Under the pieces are notes generated by a model. It saw only the letters and a program-made list of their open reading frames with translations. It was not told the DNA's origin and did no database searches. A DNA stretch of 64,000 bases from Dyadobacter jejuensis (GTDB lineage Bacteria > Bacteroidota > Bacteroidia > Cytophagales > Spirosomataceae), in NCBI RefSeq assembly GCF_003149085.1, contig NZ_QGDT01000001.1, positions 682,001-746,000 of the forward strand, read 5' to 3'. A program made the translations under genes and the position numbers. This document shows positions 7,862-17,793 of the stretch, piece after piece. Each line of letters begins with the position of its first letter. The stretch's first letter is position 1.

Positions 7862-9637
7862 TTATTTTATTGTGGTCATGGGTTTCACGGATATTTCCAA
7901 TTCCTTCAACTGTGCCTCGGATATCGTAGACGGTGAGTCGATCATCACGTCACGGCCTGAGTTGTTTTTGGGGAAGGCAATAAAATCCCGGATGGAGTCG
8001 GCGCCGCCAAAGAGCGAACAGAGCCTGTCGAAGCCAAAGGCCACTCCAGCGTGCGGAGGTGCTCCGTATTCGAAGGCGTTCATTAAGAAGCCGAACTGCT
8101 CCTGAGCCTCCTCAGGAGAGAATCCAAGGATCCCAAACATTTTTTGCTGAAGCTCTCTTTCGAAGATCCTAACCGATCCCCCACCTACTTCCACACCGTT
8201 GATCACCAAGTCATAGGCGTTGGCACGTACCTTGCCGGGGTCTGTCTCTAGCAAGGCGATGTCTTCGGGTTTCGGGCTGGTGAATGGATGGTGCATGGCA
8301 AACCAGCGGTTCTCTTCCTCTCCATATTCCAATAGGGGGAAGTCAAGTACCCATAGGGCCCGGTAGTCCTCAGGGTTGCGTAGTCCTAGGCGGCTACCCA
8401 TCTCTAAGCGGAGCTCGTTAAGTTGCTTACGAGCCTTGTCTTCAGTCCCCGAAAGGAGTAGAATCAAATCGCCAGGCTGGGCGTTGAAGGCCGCAATCCA
8501 GCTTCGTAGCGTCTCCTCGTCATAAAATTTGTCGACCGACGATTTTACGCTGCCATCGGCATTGTACCGAAGGTAAATAAGTCCCTTGGCACCTATTTGT
8601 GGGCGTTTCATCCAGTCGGTCAGTTGATCCACCTCTTTACGGGTGTAAGAAGCACAACCTGTAGCACATATCCCTACGACCATGGGGGCGTCGTCGAAGA
8701 TACTGAAGCCCTTGCCCGATACCAGGTCTTGGTCGGCTCCCTTAAGCTCTACAAACTCCATTCCGAAGCGAATATCGGGCTTGTCGGAGCCGTAAAGGCG
8801 CATGGCATCGGCGTAGGTCATACGGGGTACCTCGGGCACCTCTAGTCCTTTTACATGGAGGAACAGATGGCGCACCATGCCTTCGAAGGTGTTGAGAATA
8901 TCTTCCTGGGTTACAAACGACATCTCACAGTCGATTTGCGTAAACTCAGGTTGACGATCGGCCCGTAGGTCCTCGTCTCTAAAACATTTTACGATTTGAT
9001 AATACCTGTCGAAGCCCGCTACCATCAACAGCTGCTTAAAAGTCTGTGGAGATTGGGGCAGGGCATAGAACTCCCCGGGGTTCATACGGCTAGGAACTAC
9101 AAAGTCTCTAGCCCCTTCGGGGGTAGACTTAATGAGTACGGGTGTCTCTACTTCAATAAAGTCGAGGTTGTCCAGGTATTGACGGGTATATTTGGCCACC
9201 TGATGGCGTAGCTGGAGGTTTTTGCGAACGGCATTTCTCCGCAAATCCAAATATCGATATTTCATGCGGATGTCGTCGCCACCATCGGTTTCGTCCTCTA
9301 TCAGGAACGGTGGAAGCTTAGCCGGATTGAGTATTTCTAGTTCTGAAACCCTGATTTCAATCGATCCAGTGGCTATTTTATCATTTTTGGCGATGCGCTC
9401 TATCACTTCTCCTTTTGCAGAAATAACGAATTCTCTGCCCAATGTACGCGCCATTTCTAAGATGCTGGCCGGGGTTTTACCTTCTTCGAAAAGTAGCTGG
9501 GTAATACCATATCGGTCGCGTAGGTCGAGCCATACCATGCCTCCCTTATCTCTTACACGCTGAACCCAACCACATAATACGACATTTTGATTTACTTGCT
9601 CTAAACTTAACTCCCCGCAGGTATGTGAACGTAACAT
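7862..9637 (-). CDS. aspS: Aspartyl-tRNA synthetase
   Basis: A 591-residue class II aminoacyl-tRNA synthetase of the bacterial AspRS type, the usual length. It has an N-terminal OB-fold anticodon-binding domain (about 1-110, starting [10 protein letters not shown]), motif 2 in [16 protein letters not shown] (about 218-233), the bacterial GAD insertion domain (about 290-415), and motif 3 GVAFGFDRL near the C-terminus. It attaches aspartate to tRNA-Asp in the cytoplasm. It is the first of a run of minus-strand genes, but a strong hairpin separates it from the polysaccharide genes, so it is probably its own transcript. A TAnnTTTG-type box is present upstream on the minus strand (9687-9694), without a well-spaced TTG. 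Confidence 0.98.
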   Translation of the reverse strand: MLRSHTCGELSLEQVNQNVVLCGWVQRVRDKGGMVWLDLRDRYGITQLLFEEGKTPASILEMARTLGREFVISAKGEVIERIAKNDKIATGSIEIRVSELEILNPAKLPPFLIEDETDGGDDIRMKYRYLDLRRNAVRKNLQLRHQVAKYTRQYLDNLDFIEVETPVLIKSTPEGARDFVVPSRMNPGEFYALPQSPQTFKQLLMVAGFDRYYQIVKCFRDEDLRADRQPEFTQIDCEMSFVTQEDILNTFEGMVRHLFLHVKGLEVPEVPRMTYADAMRLYGSDKPDIRFGMEFVELKGADQDLVSGKGFSIFDDAPMVVGICATGCASYTRKEVDQLTDWMKRPQIGAKGLIYLRYNADGSVKSSVDKFYDEETLRSWIAAFNAQPGDLILLLSGTEDKARKQLNELRLEMGSRLGLRNPEDYRALWVLDFPLLEYGEEENRWFAMHHPFTSPKPEDIALLETDPGKVRANAYDLVINGVEVGGGSVRIFERELQQKMFGILGFSPEEAQEQFGFLMNAFEYGAPPHAGVAFGFDRLCSLFGGADSIRDFIAFPKNNSGRDVMIDSPSTISEAQLKELEISVKPMTTIK

Positions 9638-9729
9638 ATAATAATTTTAATACTGGTATAATGAAGGTGCTTCATAATAAATGCAGCAAAACTACGTAAT
9701 TTTACCAAATCTATCATGAACAGTTATTT

Positions 9730-10644
9730 ATGAATTTTCCAAAGCACGTTGTACAACACATTTTATCGTTATTTTTGTCCACCTGTTTACTGGCAACCCT
9801 GAGCTGTAAAACGGGTGATGGCCCGTTGGCCGTGTCTGGCGATGAGTTTCAAACCATACCCACCGTGTACCCGATCGTACCGGGTATCATCGACGAGGCC
9901 TCCGGTATTGCTCCTGCCCAATACCTCACCGATTACCTATGGACCATTCAAGATTCGGGAGGCCCTAATTCTGTTTATCTCTTGGCTAAAAACAGCAGTA
10001 CCATTACCGAATACAGCATTCCTGGGGCCAATAATATCGACTGGGAGGATATTGCATCGGGCCATGGCCCCGAGGAAGGTAAGCAGTATCTTTATGTCGC
10101 GGATATTGGCAATAACAGTGGCATTCCGATTAGCAATACCATTTATAGAATGCCTGACCTCCAAAGTACTAATGGTAGTTTCGAAAGCCAATCCGTTGAG
10201 AAAATTGAGTTTCGCTATCCCGATGGCTTCCATAATTCCGAAGCCTTGCTGCTCGATCCTACCACCCTCGACCTGATCGTCATCTCCAAAGAGGCAAGCC
10301 AAGCGGTCATTTATCGTATTCCATACCCTCAGTCTACTACCGAAGTGAATATGGCTGAAAAGGTAGGGGTAATTCCAGGTATTAACTTGGTGACGGCTGG
10401 GGATATTTCTGCTAAAGGGGACGAGATCCTCATTCGCACGTATTTGAGTGTGAGCTACTGGAGAGTGCCTACAGGGCAGACCATCCTTCAAACCCTTCAA
10501 ACGAGTGCACATCGGAGTTATCTGGTGGCTCTTGAACCCCAAGGCGAGGGAATCTGTTTTGACCACGACCTAAAAGGCTATTTCACGGTGAGTGAGCTGG
10601 GGGCTGCCTCCTCGGTGGGGTTAAACTATTTTAAAAGGAAATAG
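9730..10644 (+). CDS. Lipoprotein with SdiA-regulated/phytase-like beta-propeller signature
   Basis: A 304-residue predicted lipoprotein with a hydrophobic leader and lipobox LATLSC, lipidated Cys at 26. The body contains DWEDIASG (104-111) and VADIGNNS (123-130), signatures I associate with Bacteroidota beta-propeller proteins related to the SdiA-regulated family and to esterase-like phytase propellers. Repeated beta-strand segments (LYVADIGNN, LDLIVISKEA, EILIRTYLSVSYWRV) fit a propeller. The biochemical role is unknown, and no catalytic residues can be assigned. It is divergent from aspS and about 60 bases upstream of an exported prolyl oligopeptidase gene on the same strand, so the two may share a transcript. 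Confidence 0.6.
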   Translation: MNFPKHVVQHILSLFLSTCLLATLSCKTGDGPLAVSGDEFQTIPTVYPIVPGIIDEASGIAPAQYLTDYLWTIQDSGGPNSVYLLAKNSSTITEYSIPGANNIDWEDIASGHGPEEGKQYLYVADIGNNSGIPISNTIYRMPDLQSTNGSFESQSVEKIEFRYPDGFHNSEALLLDPTTLDLIVISKEASQAVIYRIPYPQSTTEVNMAEKVGVIPGINLVTAGDISAKGDEILIRTYLSVSYWRVPTGQTILQTLQTSAHRSYLVALEPQGEGICFDHDLKGYFTVSELGAASSVGLNYFKRK

Positions 10645-10706
10645 AAGGTGGTAAGCTAGACTTATGCATTCTGGAAGGTCTTTCCCGTTGTATTGAAATC
10701 GTAAAC

Positions 10707-12818
10707 ATGAAATCAAAATATTTAATAATGAGTTTGTTGTCCTCAGGCTTGGTGGCGGAAGCCGTCCAGGCACAAAAGCTAAATTACCCTATTACCCATA
10801 CCGTGGAGCAGATCGACGAGTACCATGGTGTAAAAGTGGCCGACCCTTTTCGATGGCTCGAAGATGACCGTTCAGAAGAAACCGAAGCATGGGTGAAAGC
10901 CCAAAACGAGCTTACTTTCGATTACCTCGATCGTATTTCATTTAAGGGGAAAATATACCAGGAACTCGAAGAAGCCTATAATTATCCGAAGTACTCGGCA
11001 CCAAAGAAAAAGGGCGACTATTATTATTTTTATAAAAACGATGGCTTACAAAACCAATCGGTGCTCTACCGCCAGTTAGGCGAAAACGGTACTGTGGAGG
11101 TGGTGTTGGACCCTAACGCCCTATCGGCCGATGCTACTACCCGGTTGACGGTCTTTAGTCTTTCTAAAAATGGGAAATATGCCGTATGTGGTTTTTCTAA
11201 GGGAGGCTCCGACTGGCAGGAATATCGGGTTATGAACATGAAAACCGTCGAGCTTATGTCCGATAAGCTCGAATGGGTGAAGGTATCGGGGGCTGCCTGG
11301 CAAGGAGATGGATTCTATTACAGCCGTTATCCAAAGCCCGATGGAAGCGCTTTGGCGGCGAAAAATGAAAATCATCAGGTCTATTTTCACCAAGTAGGTA
11401 CCGATCAGCAGGCCGACCGGCTCGTGTTTGAGGACCCTGCCAACCCGCAACGATTCCATACCGTATCAACCACCGAAGACGAACAGTTCGCAGCGCTTTA
11501 TGTAAGCGACCGTGGCCAAGGGAAGGACGGCAACGGACTTTGGGTGATGGCTCAGAATGAATCGACTTTTCAACCCATAAAGGCCGAAATATCCGACTTT
11601 AGCTATGGCCTTATCGAGCATGTTGAAGATGGTTTTTTGATAGAAACCAACGAACAAGCACCTAACGGAAAGGTGATGAAGTGGAGTAGGGGAGATAAAG
11701 GCTGGTCGACGCTAATAGCGGAAAAGCCCGAACCTTTGCAAGGGGTGGGATCTGCAGGAGGGAAGCTTTTTGCTTCGTACTCCAAAGATGTTACGACACG
11801 GATATATGTGTACGGCCTCACTGGAGCGCTAGAAAGAGAAGTGCCGTTACCAGGGCTGGGAACGGCCAGTGGGTTTGGAGGCGAGGCCGACGACGCCTTC
11901 GTGTTTTATACTTTTACGTCTTTTACCTACCCGCCTACCATATTTCGATACGACATCGGGAAAGGAGAAAGTACCCTGTTTAAAAAAGCAGAGCTATCCT
12001 TCAATCCCGAGGACTATCAGACCAAGCAGGTGTTTTTTAAGAGTAAAGATGGGACGGCTGTTCCAGCCTTCATTACCCACAAAAAAGGACTAGAATTGGA
12101 TGGGCAGAACCCAACCATACTATATGGCTATGGCGGTTTCAATATTAGCCTTACCCCCTCGTTTAGTGCCACCCGAATTCCCTTTCTTAACCAAGGGGGC
12201 GTGTATGTACAGGCCAATTTGCGGGGTGGTGGCGAATACGGAGAAAAATGGCATGAACAAGGCATGAAGCTTAAAAAGCAGAATGTCTTCGACGATTTTA
12301 TAGCCGCAGCGGAATATCTGATCGAAGAAAAATATACCTCTTCCGATAAGCTAGCCCTTCAGGGTGGGTCCAATGGGGGCTTATTGGTCGGTACGGTGGT
12401 TAACCAACGGCCCGATATCTGTAGGGTCGCTTTTCCGGCAGTTGGTGTGATGGATATGTTAAGGTTTCATAAATTTACAATAGGTTGGAACTGGATAGCC
12501 GACTACGGCAGCAGCGACAATGCTGAGGAGTTTGAGGTTCTTTATGGGTATTCTCCGCTGCACAATATTCGGGCTAATACGTCCTATCCTGCAGTTATGA
12601 TTACCACCGCCGATCATGACGATCGGGTGGTGCCTGCACATAGTTTCAAATATGCGGCAGAACTGCAACGGACTGCCGGACCGGGCTCTGAAAGGCCTCT
12701 TTTGATACGAATCGATACCAATTCGGGCCATGGGGCCAGTAATACCAAAAAAGCTCTGGAGACCCAATCCGATATTTATGCCTTTATGTTTAGCAATATG
12801 GGGCTGACCTGGAAATGA
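10707..12818 (+). CDS. Exported prolyl oligopeptidase (S9A family)
   Basis: A 703-residue serine peptidase of family S9A, full length. A signal peptide (about 1-22, ending VQAQ) precedes the N-terminal propeller that limits access to the active site, and the C-terminal alpha/beta-hydrolase domain starts at about residue 430. The catalytic Ser555 lies in GGSNGG, the catalytic Asp in ADHDDRVV (Asp638 or 639), and His675 in SGHGAS. It cleaves peptides shorter than about 30 residues after proline. The signal sequence places it in the periplasm, unlike cytosolic animal enzymes. A clear Rho-independent terminator lies 25 bases beyond the stop codon. Confidence 0.95.
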   Translation: MKSKYLIMSLLSSGLVAEAVQAQKLNYPITHTVEQIDEYHGVKVADPFRWLEDDRSEETEAWVKAQNELTFDYLDRISFKGKIYQELEEAYNYPKYSAPKKKGDYYYFYKNDGLQNQSVLYRQLGENGTVEVVLDPNALSADATTRLTVFSLSKNGKYAVCGFSKGGSDWQEYRVMNMKTVELMSDKLEWVKVSGAAWQGDGFYYSRYPKPDGSALAAKNENHQVYFHQVGTDQQADRLVFEDPANPQRFHTVSTTEDEQFAALYVSDRGQGKDGNGLWVMAQNESTFQPIKAEISDFSYGLIEHVEDGFLIETNEQAPNGKVMKWSRGDKGWSTLIAEKPEPLQGVGSAGGKLFASYSKDVTTRIYVYGLTGALEREVPLPGLGTASGFGGEADDAFVFYTFTSFTYPPTIFRYDIGKGESTLFKKAELSFNPEDYQTKQVFFKSKDGTAVPAFITHKKGLELDGQNPTILYGYGGFNISLTPSFSATRIPFLNQGGVYVQANLRGGGEYGEKWHEQGMKLKKQNVFDDFIAAAEYLIEEKYTSSDKLALQGGSNGGLLVGTVVNQRPDICRVAFPAVGVMDMLRFHKFTIGWNWIADYGSSDNAEEFEVLYGYSPLHNIRANTSYPAVMITTADHDDRVVPAHSFKYAAELQRTAGPGSERPLLIRIDTNSGHGASNTKKALETQSDIYAFMFSNMGLTWK

Positions 12819-12842
12819 TAAAAAGACTGTCTTCTGGCCCTT

Positions 12843-12868
12843 AAAATCCCGCTATTGCGGGATTTTTT
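12843..12868 (+). terminator. Rho-independent terminator after the prolyl oligopeptidase gene
   Basis: Perfect 10-bp stem AAAATCCCGC (12843-12852) and GCGGGATTTT (12857-12866) with loop TATT, followed by more T residues. Confidence 0.9.
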
Positions 12869-12957
12869 AGTTTGAAGGGCTCTTAGTATGGTACTTATTA
12901 ATTTGCTAAACTTTCTTATTTTATTGCTAGATGCAGGATACCACAGGACGGAACCAA

Positions 12958-12996
12958 TTGCGAAGTTCCCTATCCTTGCAGTACGTTTCGGATAGG
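12958..12996 (+). promoter_or_regulatory. Promoter and operator-like inverted repeat upstream of the rhamnose genes
   Basis: TTG at 12958-12960, a 21-base spacer, and TACGTTTC at 12982-12989 fit the Bacteroidota promoter form TTG-N17-23-TAnnTTTG with one mismatch. An inverted repeat CCTATCC (12969-12975) and GGATAGG (12990-12996) straddles the -7 box, a natural place for a repressor to act. The nearby GntR-type regulator is the obvious candidate, but that link is inference. Confidence 0.45.
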
Positions 12997-13062
12997 TAAG
13001 AATGCCAGCGCATTGTCTTCCGTATGTATTCATATTGCAACCTTTAGACATAAAATAAAAAA

Positions 13063-15186
13063 ATGGACCAATCAAAAGCCGCTCAGTACAAGCATGTAAG
13101 TTATTTATGGGACGACGAAAAGGCGGCCTCCTTCGGGGACGACCAGATCGGATTGCTTCTATATCGATCCAATTTGTTAGGAGCCGATCTTCGCTTAACC
13201 AATTATGCCGGTGGAAATACCAGCTGCAAAACCATGGAAAAAGATCCCTTGACCGGTAAAGAGGTAGAGGTGATGTGGATTAAAGGATCTGGTGGTGATA
13301 TAGGTACACTTACACGCAGCGGATTGGCCGGCTTGTACCAAGACCGCCTTCATAGCTTAAAGAATATTTATAGAGGTCTCCAATTCGAAGATGAAATGGT
13401 AGAGCTATTCAACCATTGTATTTTCGATTTGAAATCGAAGGCTCCTTCTATCGATACCCCATTACATGGGCTTCTTCCCTTCAAACATATCGACCATTTG
13501 CATCCAGATGCTTTGATTGCCATAGCCGCTTCTAAAGAAGGGGAGGCCATCACCAAAGAGCTTTTTGATGGAGAATTGGCGTGGGTAAACTGGCAACGCC
13601 CTGGCTTCGACCTTGGGCTGCAGCTAGAAAAGGCCTTAGCCGACAATCCTGGCATCCGTGGTATCGTATTGGGAGGTCATGGCCTGTTTACTTGGGGTGA
13701 TACGGCCTATGAGTCGTATATCAATACCCTTAATACCATAGAAAAAGCATCGGAATACCTAGAAGCAAATTATGGTAAATCAAGACCCGTTTTTGGAGGT
13801 CGTGTTCTGAACGACGAATCGCCGGAGCGCCGGTCGGAAATCGCCGGAACCCTAGCGCCTTACTTGCGTGGCTTGGCATCCTCTAAGCAGGGTATGATCG
13901 GTCACTTTACCGACGATAGCCGCGTATTGGAATTTATTGGAAGTCAGGATCTGTCCAAGCTGGCACCTCTAGGCACCAGCTGCCCCGATCACTTCCTACG
14001 TACGAAGATTCGTCCGTTGGTTTTAGATTTTCCTTTTGAGTTACTCACGGGTACCGACCAGGAAATCCTCGCTCAGATTGAGCCTCAATTCGAAGCATAC
14101 CGGAAAGACTATCAGGCTTATTACGATCGTTGTAAGCGCGATAACAGTCCTGCAGTAAGGGATCCTAACCCAGTCATTATCTTGGTGCCTGGCGTAGGGA
14201 TGTTCTCCTTTGCCAAAGACAAGCAGACAGCCCGTGTAGCCGCTGAGTTCTACATCAATGCCATCAATGTTATGAAAGGTGCCGAGGCTATTTCGTCCTA
14301 TGTATCCCTTCCTGAGCAAGAGGCCTTCGATATTGAATATTGGTTATTGGAGGAAGCTAAGTTGCAACGCATGCCCAAGGAAAAAACCGTATCGCGCAGA
14401 GTGGCCCTAGTAACGGGTGGTTCGGGTGGTATTGGCAAGGCGATAGCCGCCAAGTTACTTCAGGAAGGTGCCTGCGTAGTGGTATCCGATATCGATGATA
14501 AGGCCTTGGCCGAAACTAAGGCCGAGTTCGATGCCAAGTTTGGTAAAGATTTTTCAGAAACAGCTAATGCTAACGTGCTGGATCCTGAGCAAATTAAGGC
14601 AGCCATGGAAAAAACTAAACTTCGTTTTGGAGGCTTGGATATTGTGGTCAATTGCGCCGGATTGTCGATCTCGAAACCCCTGGCCGATACGACCATTAAG
14701 GATTGGGATATTTTGCAGGATGTGCTCGTAAAGGGGCAGTTCCTCGTGTCGCAAGAGGCTGTGGCCATTATGCGCCAGCAAGGTAATGGCGGTGATATTA
14801 TTAATATCGCTTCTAAAAATGGCCTGGTTTCGGGCCCCAATAATGTGGCTTATGGAACGGCTAAGGCCGCTCAGCAGCATATGAGCCGTTTGCTTGCTGC
14901 CGAATTGGGTGGTGACAAAATCCGCGTCAACATCGTGAACCCCGATGCCGTAATCTCCGGAAGTAAAATCTGGGAAAGTGGTTGGGCTGCTGGTAGAGCA
15001 AAAGCTTATGGAATCAAAATTGAAGAGCTACCCGCATTTTATGCTAAACGTACCGTTTTGGGTGCCGAAATCCATACCGAAGACATCGCCAATGGCGTAT
15101 ATATCTTCGTAAGCGGCATGCTTAATAAGAGTACCGGGAATGTGATCAATGTGGATGGTGGAGTACCGGCTGCATTTGTACGCTAA
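13063..15186 (+). CDS. rhaEW: Bifunctional L-rhamnulose-1-phosphate aldolase / L-lactaldehyde dehydrogenase
   Basis: A 707-residue two-domain enzyme. Residues about 20-400 are a class II aldolase with metal-binding histidines in DTPLHGLLPFKHIDHLHPD and GGHGLFTWG. From about residue 444 there is a short-chain dehydrogenase: nucleotide loop TGGSGGIG and catalytic YGTAK, both intact. The fused enzyme cleaves rhamnulose-1-phosphate to dihydroxyacetone phosphate and lactaldehyde and oxidises the latter to lactate. The name RhaEW follows usage for such fusions. The rhamnose isomerase gene follows in the same direction. A promoter-like site with an overlapping inverted repeat lies about 70 bases upstream. 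No rhamnulokinase gene is present in the window, so the kinase must be elsewhere. Confidence 0.92.
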   Translation: MDQSKAAQYKHVSYLWDDEKAASFGDDQIGLLLYRSNLLGADLRLTNYAGGNTSCKTMEKDPLTGKEVEVMWIKGSGGDIGTLTRSGLAGLYQDRLHSLKNIYRGLQFEDEMVELFNHCIFDLKSKAPSIDTPLHGLLPFKHIDHLHPDALIAIAASKEGEAITKELFDGELAWVNWQRPGFDLGLQLEKALADNPGIRGIVLGGHGLFTWGDTAYESYINTLNTIEKASEYLEANYGKSRPVFGGRVLNDESPERRSEIAGTLAPYLRGLASSKQGMIGHFTDDSRVLEFIGSQDLSKLAPLGTSCPDHFLRTKIRPLVLDFPFELLTGTDQEILAQIEPQFEAYRKDYQAYYDRCKRDNSPAVRDPNPVIILVPGVGMFSFAKDKQTARVAAEFYINAINVMKGAEAISSYVSLPEQEAFDIEYWLLEEAKLQRMPKEKTVSRRVALVTGGSGGIGKAIAAKLLQEGACVVVSDIDDKALAETKAEFDAKFGKDFSETANANVLDPEQIKAAMEKTKLRFGGLDIVVNCAGLSISKPLADTTIKDWDILQDVLVKGQFLVSQEAVAIMRQQGNGGDIINIASKNGLVSGPNNVAYGTAKAAQQHMSRLLAAELGGDKIRVNIVNPDAVISGSKIWESGWAAGRAKAYGIKIEELPAFYAKRTVLGAEIHTEDIANGVYIFVSGMLNKSTGNVINVDGGVPAAFVR

Positions 15187-15318
15187 TTAAGATACCCGAA
15201 AGGAAGTTGAAATACCGATGTATCCGCTCGCGCTAATGTAGACTTTGTCGTCCGCAAAGGGTGTGTGGATACAACCGGTAGGTTTGACTTCCTTTTTTAC
15301 TTTCAAACCATTGCTAGT

Positions 15319-16602
15319 ATGAGAATAGAAAAAAGTCAGATCGATCAATATAATGATGGCCTATTTTCTAGGCATAATAATCAGTTTATATTTCTGAAAG
15401 AGCAGCTAGCCGAGCAAGGCGTCCAAGCCGATGAGATAATTGCCGAGCTGGCGCGATTTCAAGTGGCTATCCCAAGCTGGGCCTTGGGGACCGGTGGTAC
15501 TCGGTTTGGCCGGTTTTCAGGCTCGGGAGAACCCGGCTCTCTCGAACAAAAAATAGAAGATGTGGGCTTGCTGCATGCCCTCAACAGATCGAGTGGATCT
15601 ATCTCTCTGCATATACCCTGGGATATCCCCAAACAGGCCGATTCTATAATCGATTTGGCAAGCTCCTTCGATTTGCAATTCGATGCCGTGAACTCCAATA
15701 CTTTCCAAGATCAAAAAGGTCAGGAATTGTCCTATAAGTTTGGGTCCTTGTCGCATACCGATGCTCAGGTGCGTCGGCAGGCGGTAGCACATAACCTAGA
15801 GGTCATCCAATATGGTGAGGCATTGGGGTCCAAAGCCTTGTCAATCTGGCTTTCGGATGGCTCTTGCTTCCCTGGACAGTCCAATTTTGTGAGGGCCTTT
15901 CAGAATACCCTGGAGTCCTTGCAGGCTATTTATGAAGGCTTGCCCAACGACTGGAAGATGTTTGTAGAGTATAAAGCCTATGAGCCGAATTTTTATTCGA
16001 CCGTCATTCAGGATTGGGGTAGTTCGCTATTATTCTGCCAGAAGTTAGGGCCCAAAGCCGACGTATTGGTCGATTTGGGACACCATCTGCCTAATGCCAA
16101 TATCGAACAGATTGTGGCTACTCTGATGATGGAAGGCCGCCTAGCCGGTTTTCACTTCAACGACTCCAAATATGGAGATGATGACCTTACCGTAGGGAGC
16201 ATAAGGCCCTATATGTTGTTTTTGATATTTAATGAACTCGTGGAGGGGATGCAACGAGCAGGTAACAGCAGCGATGCGTACGCCTGGATGATCGATGCCA
16301 GCCATAACGTAAAAGATCCTTTGGAAGATTTGTTGCAGTCGGTGGAGGCTATCTTGATCGCCTATGCGCAAGCCTTACTAATTGATAGGCCTAAGCTTGC
16401 CGTAGCCAGGCAGGAAAACGATGTAGTACGGGCGCAGCAAATTCTCCAAAATGCCTTTAGAACCGATGTGCGTCCCTTGGTACGTGAGATGATGCGCCGC
16501 AGTGGTGGAGCACTCGATCCCATTGGCTTATTCCGAGACCTGCAATTACGCACACAACTTACTCAGGAAAGAGGGGCTGTGTCGGTAGCTACAGGATTAT
16601 AA
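15319..16602 (+). CDS. rhaI: L-rhamnose isomerase (RhaI type)
   Basis: A metal-dependent TIM-barrel sugar isomerase that converts L-rhamnose to L-rhamnulose, of the RhaI type related to the Pseudomonas stutzeri enzyme and distinct from E. coli RhaA. I place the start at ATG 15319 (MRIEKSQIDQYN, 427 residues). An upstream in-frame start at 15265 would add 18 residues with no family likeness. Metal and catalytic residues lie in FVEYKAYEPNFYST, DLGHH, HFNDSKYGDDDL and DASHNVKDP. It follows rhaEW with a 132-base gap containing a weak inverted repeat (15199-15207 and 15287-15295), so partial termination or a second regulated promoter there is possible. It is tail-to-tail with the GntR regulator gene. 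Confidence 0.9.
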   Translation: MRIEKSQIDQYNDGLFSRHNNQFIFLKEQLAEQGVQADEIIAELARFQVAIPSWALGTGGTRFGRFSGSGEPGSLEQKIEDVGLLHALNRSSGSISLHIPWDIPKQADSIIDLASSFDLQFDAVNSNTFQDQKGQELSYKFGSLSHTDAQVRRQAVAHNLEVIQYGEALGSKALSIWLSDGSCFPGQSNFVRAFQNTLESLQAIYEGLPNDWKMFVEYKAYEPNFYSTVIQDWGSSLLFCQKLGPKADVLVDLGHHLPNANIEQIVATLMMEGRLAGFHFNDSKYGDDDLTVGSIRPYMLFLIFNELVEGMQRAGNSSDAYAWMIDASHNVKDPLEDLLQSVEAILIAYAQALLIDRPKLAVARQENDVVRAQQILQNAFRTDVRPLVREMMRRSGGALDPIGLFRDLQLRTQLTQERGAVSVATGL

Positions 16603-16642
16603 TTGAAGAATACCTTACAGGCCGTTGTGGAAAGCCCAGTAC

Positions 16643-17662
16643 CTAAAGCGATTTACGGATCGTAAGGGTGAAGGGGTTTTTGACAATGGCCTGTTTGTTT
16701 TCGACGATCAGTGAGGCTGCCGTCCGCCCCATTTGTTCATGATCGGTAGAGATGGTGGTAATACCATTGAGTAGGATTTCCTTCAGGGGAGTCTCGTTGT
16801 AGGAGATGATTCCTACGTCCTTGCCCACTTCCAGGTTCTGTTGCCTGCATTTTTTGATAAGATGTACCAGGTCATTCTCTTCGATGACCACATATGCCGC
16901 TTGTGGAGTAACCTCATCATTTTCCTGAAAATCGTAAATGATTTGATGGGAGATCGATTGCTGGATACAAAAGACCCTAAAACCTTTCATGATGTCCTTG
17001 GGATAGGGGATGATGGTCGGAAATATGAGTATAAGTTTAGTATAGGACTTTAGTAAATCGGTCGCTTCATTGAGGGATTCTACAATGTCTTTTTCGAAAT
17101 TCTGATATACACAGGAATATTTCTTACTAGGAAGGTCAATATCCTTATCGAGCAACATCAGTTTCTCGGGCGGGATTAGTTTAAGTATTTCAACGGCTTC
17201 ATCCTGTTTATCGTAAAAATGGGGCATTACCACATAGTAGTCGTATTCTCCAAGACTGTTTTTGATCAGGTTTTTAAAGATATTGATATTGGAATGATGG
17301 ATATGTAAGTCCACATTTACATTCTTTCCTATCTGCTCCACAAAGGCGTTGTACACTTGTTTCTTGTAGTTGCTGATTTTGTTCATCACCAGCAGCACCC
17401 TGGTGGTATGTTCTATATCGACTCTATTGATAAAATAGCCCTTGCCTCGGACCGAAATAAGAATTCCATCCTTAATGAGATGTTTGTAGGCCTTTTCTAC
17501 GGTATCTCTGGATAGGAGATATTCCTCACTCAATTGGTTGATGGATGGTATTTTATCTCCTCGTTTTAGTTTGCCTTTACTAATGGCTTGAAGGATCGAT
17601 TTGCTGATTTGGACATATTTTGGGGCACTCTCCTTAAACTCAATATCGAATTGTATTTCCAT
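16643..17662 (-). CDS. GntR-family transcriptional regulator with periplasmic-binding-protein-like sensor domain
   Basis: A 339-residue regulator. Residues about 8-75 form a GntR winged helix-turn-helix (SKSILQAISKGKLKRGDKIPSINQLSEEYLLSRDTVEKAYKHL, read in two parts as helix 1 and recognition helix). The rest reads like a LacI/periplasmic-binding-protein ligand domain, with VLLVMNKIS, LILIFPTIIPYP and a C-terminal GITTISTDHEQMGRTAASL, which is the typical LacI-family ending. This GntR plus sugar-binding architecture is common in Bacteroidota sugar regulons. It is convergent with rhaI and only 40 bases away, so it is the likely controller of the rhamnose genes, with rhamnose or rhamnulose as the ligand. 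That assignment is by context only. Confidence 0.85.
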   Translation of the reverse strand: MEIQFDIEFKESAPKYVQISKSILQAISKGKLKRGDKIPSINQLSEEYLLSRDTVEKAYKHLIKDGILISVRGKGYFINRVDIEHTTRVLLVMNKISNYKKQVYNAFVEQIGKNVNVDLHIHHSNINIFKNLIKNSLGEYDYYVVMPHFYDKQDEAVEILKLIPPEKLMLLDKDIDLPSKKYSCVYQNFEKDIVESLNEATDLLKSYTKLILIFPTIIPYPKDIMKGFRVFCIQQSISHQIIYDFQENDEVTPQAAYVVIEENDLVHLIKKCRQQNLEVGKDVGIISYNETPLKEILLNGITTISTDHEQMGRTAASLIVENKQAIVKNPFTLTIRKSL

Positions 17663-17735
17663 TGCTGGATGTCAGTTATGTAATGCCTAAAAATAATACA
17701 TTTTCCCCTATTATCATGGATATGGGTATATAAAA

Positions 17736-17773
17736 CAAAGCACCTCGTAGTAGATCAACTTCGAGGTGCTTTG
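17736..17773 (-). terminator. Terminator hairpin after the Ser/Arg-rich protein gene
   Basis: Perfect 12-bp stem CAAAGCACCTCG (17736-17747) and CGAGGTGCTTTG (17762-17773) with a 14-base loop. On the minus strand it follows the stop codon at 17794 and is followed by TTTTATAT. Confidence 0.85.
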
Positions 17774-17793
17774 ATATGGAGGATACCGGTTCC

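Noticed and set aside
12776..13075. Minus-strand open frame of 99 codons
   Set aside because: It overlaps the prolyl oligopeptidase stop, the terminator and the rhaEW start, and has no family likeness.
15199..15295. Inverted repeat AAAGGAAGT/ACTTCCTTT between rhaEW and rhaI
   Set aside because: Arms of 9 bases are 79 bases apart; too weak to call as terminator or operator.
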